DNA of 64,000 nt, from contig PYSS01000064.1 in assembly GCA_003049465.1 (NCBI GenBank), positions 1 through 64,000 of the forward strand, in the 5' to 3' direction. Made by a program: the position numbers and the translations under genes. Position 1 is the stretch's first letter, and the number at the start of each line of letters is the position of its first letter. Positions 63,561 to 64,000 of the stretch are shown here, piece by piece. The notes under the pieces are model-generated. The model was not told where the DNA came from. It did not search any database and saw nothing but the letters and a program-made list of their open reading frames with translations. This stretch comes from Magnaporthiopsis rhizophila. Taxonomy: Eukaryota > Ascomycota > Sordariomycetes > Magnaporthales > Magnaporthaceae.

Positions 63561-64000
63561 ATGGGAGATGATTCGAAGGTCCTCACCGTTCGGCTGGCCA
63601 GCAAGTTCTCCGGGACGACCTCGGATTTCATCCAAGATGACAAGCATCGAGACCTCCTAGACATCATTGACAAGCTGCGACTGTGTGGAGTCAGCAACTA
63701 TATCGAGCTTCCACAGATCATCGTCTGCGGCAGCCAGTCTTCGGGCAAAAGCTCGACCCTGGAGTCCATCTCCGGAGTGCCTTTCCCGACCGCCGAGGGG
63801 CTCTGCACTCGCTTCGCCACTGAGCTGATCCTGCGTCGCTGCGCTGACGATGAGTCGCCCCAGGTCAGCGTGCAGATTATTCCTGCCAAGTCCCGAACTG
63901 AGGACGAGAGGGAGACACTCGCTACTTTTGGCCTCAAGTCTAGCCACTTTGGCGATGTCGGAGATATCATCGAGGGCGCCAAAGTTGCCATGGGGCTCAC
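63561..64000 (+). CDS. Dynamin-family GTPase, N-terminal part (runs off the window)
   Basis: ATG 63561 opens a frame still open at 64000 (146 residues seen). The GTPase domain start is clear: LRLCGVSNYIELPQIIVCGS, P-loop GSQSSGKSS, then SISGVPFPTAEGLCTRFATE with the G2 Thr, followed by a strand with LILRRC. The spacing fits fungal dynamin-like/Mx-type proteins that remodel membranes or act in stress; which subgroup cannot be decided from this part. Codon use is GC-rich and undamaged, unlike the block to its left. Confidence 0.88.
   Translation, partial: MGDDSKVLTVRLASKFSGTTSDFIQDDKHRDLLDIIDKLRLCGVSNYIELPQIIVCGSQSSGKSSTLESISGVPFPTAEGLCTRFATELILRRCADDESPQVSVQIIPAKSRTEDERETLATFGLKSSHFGDVGDIIEGAKVAMGL

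Noticed and set aside
1..64000. tRNA, rRNA or other structured RNA genes
   Set aside because: I looked for tRNA A/B-box pairs and rRNA-like blocks and saw none; a covariance-model search would be needed to exclude short RNAs.

Overview
The window reads as nuclear DNA of a filamentous ascomycete (Pezizomycotina, probably Sordariomycetes; the class is inference). Genes have short GT-AG introns of about 55-130 bases, GC-rich codons and typical fungal housekeeping products. A 15 kb stretch near the right end is extremely AT/TpA-rich transposon sequence with C-to-T and G-to-A damage on both strands, as expected of repeat-induced point mutation (RIP). | Layout. (1) 1-30.2 kb is an ordinary gene-rich arm: N-terminal acetyltransferase NAA40, a PLAC8 Cys-rich protein, a Ser/Thr-rich membrane protein, kynurenine 3-monooxygenase (BNA4), methionine aminopeptidase 1, a copper amine oxidase divergent from a GH20 hexosaminidase, cornichon (ERV14), splicing factor PRP17, a second Cys-rich membrane protein, DPH2 and an amino-acid permease. 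Exon junctions could be placed by phase for all spliced genes. (2) 32.5-44.6 kb is an accessory island of allorecognition/NLR-like material: a HET-domain gene broken by TGA at the conserved Trp of its SYVWG motif, a decayed fragment of an ankyrin-family gene on the other strand, an intact 1650-residue ankyrin/membrane protein ending in about eleven nearly identical 33-residue repeats, and a heavily frameshifted HET-ankyrin pseudogene with further remnants. (3) 45.0-45.6 kb carries a phosphinothricin-acetyltransferase-like GNAT gene. (4) 46.6-63.4 kb is nested transposons. A Tc1/mariner element (47666-63366) is interrupted by a chromodomain-type Ty3/Gypsy retroelement E1 (48109-62418), itself interrupted by a related element E2 in the opposite orientation (49973-57232). 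Both retroelement insertions keep matching 5-base target duplications, and the host reading rejoins across each. Just left, a small solo LTR (46852-47520, duplication CCAGT) holds a solo chromovirus LTR (46945-47417). (5) From 63561 a dynamin-like GTPase gene starts and runs off the window. | The most interesting observations are the intact repeat-bearing ankyrin protein between two dead HET genes; an antisense reading frame with the same C-terminal end in the 3' region of both chromoviruses; LTRs that share their ends but carry different U3 centres; and weaker RIP at the outer edges of each retroelement. All calls come from reading the sequence; no database search was run.
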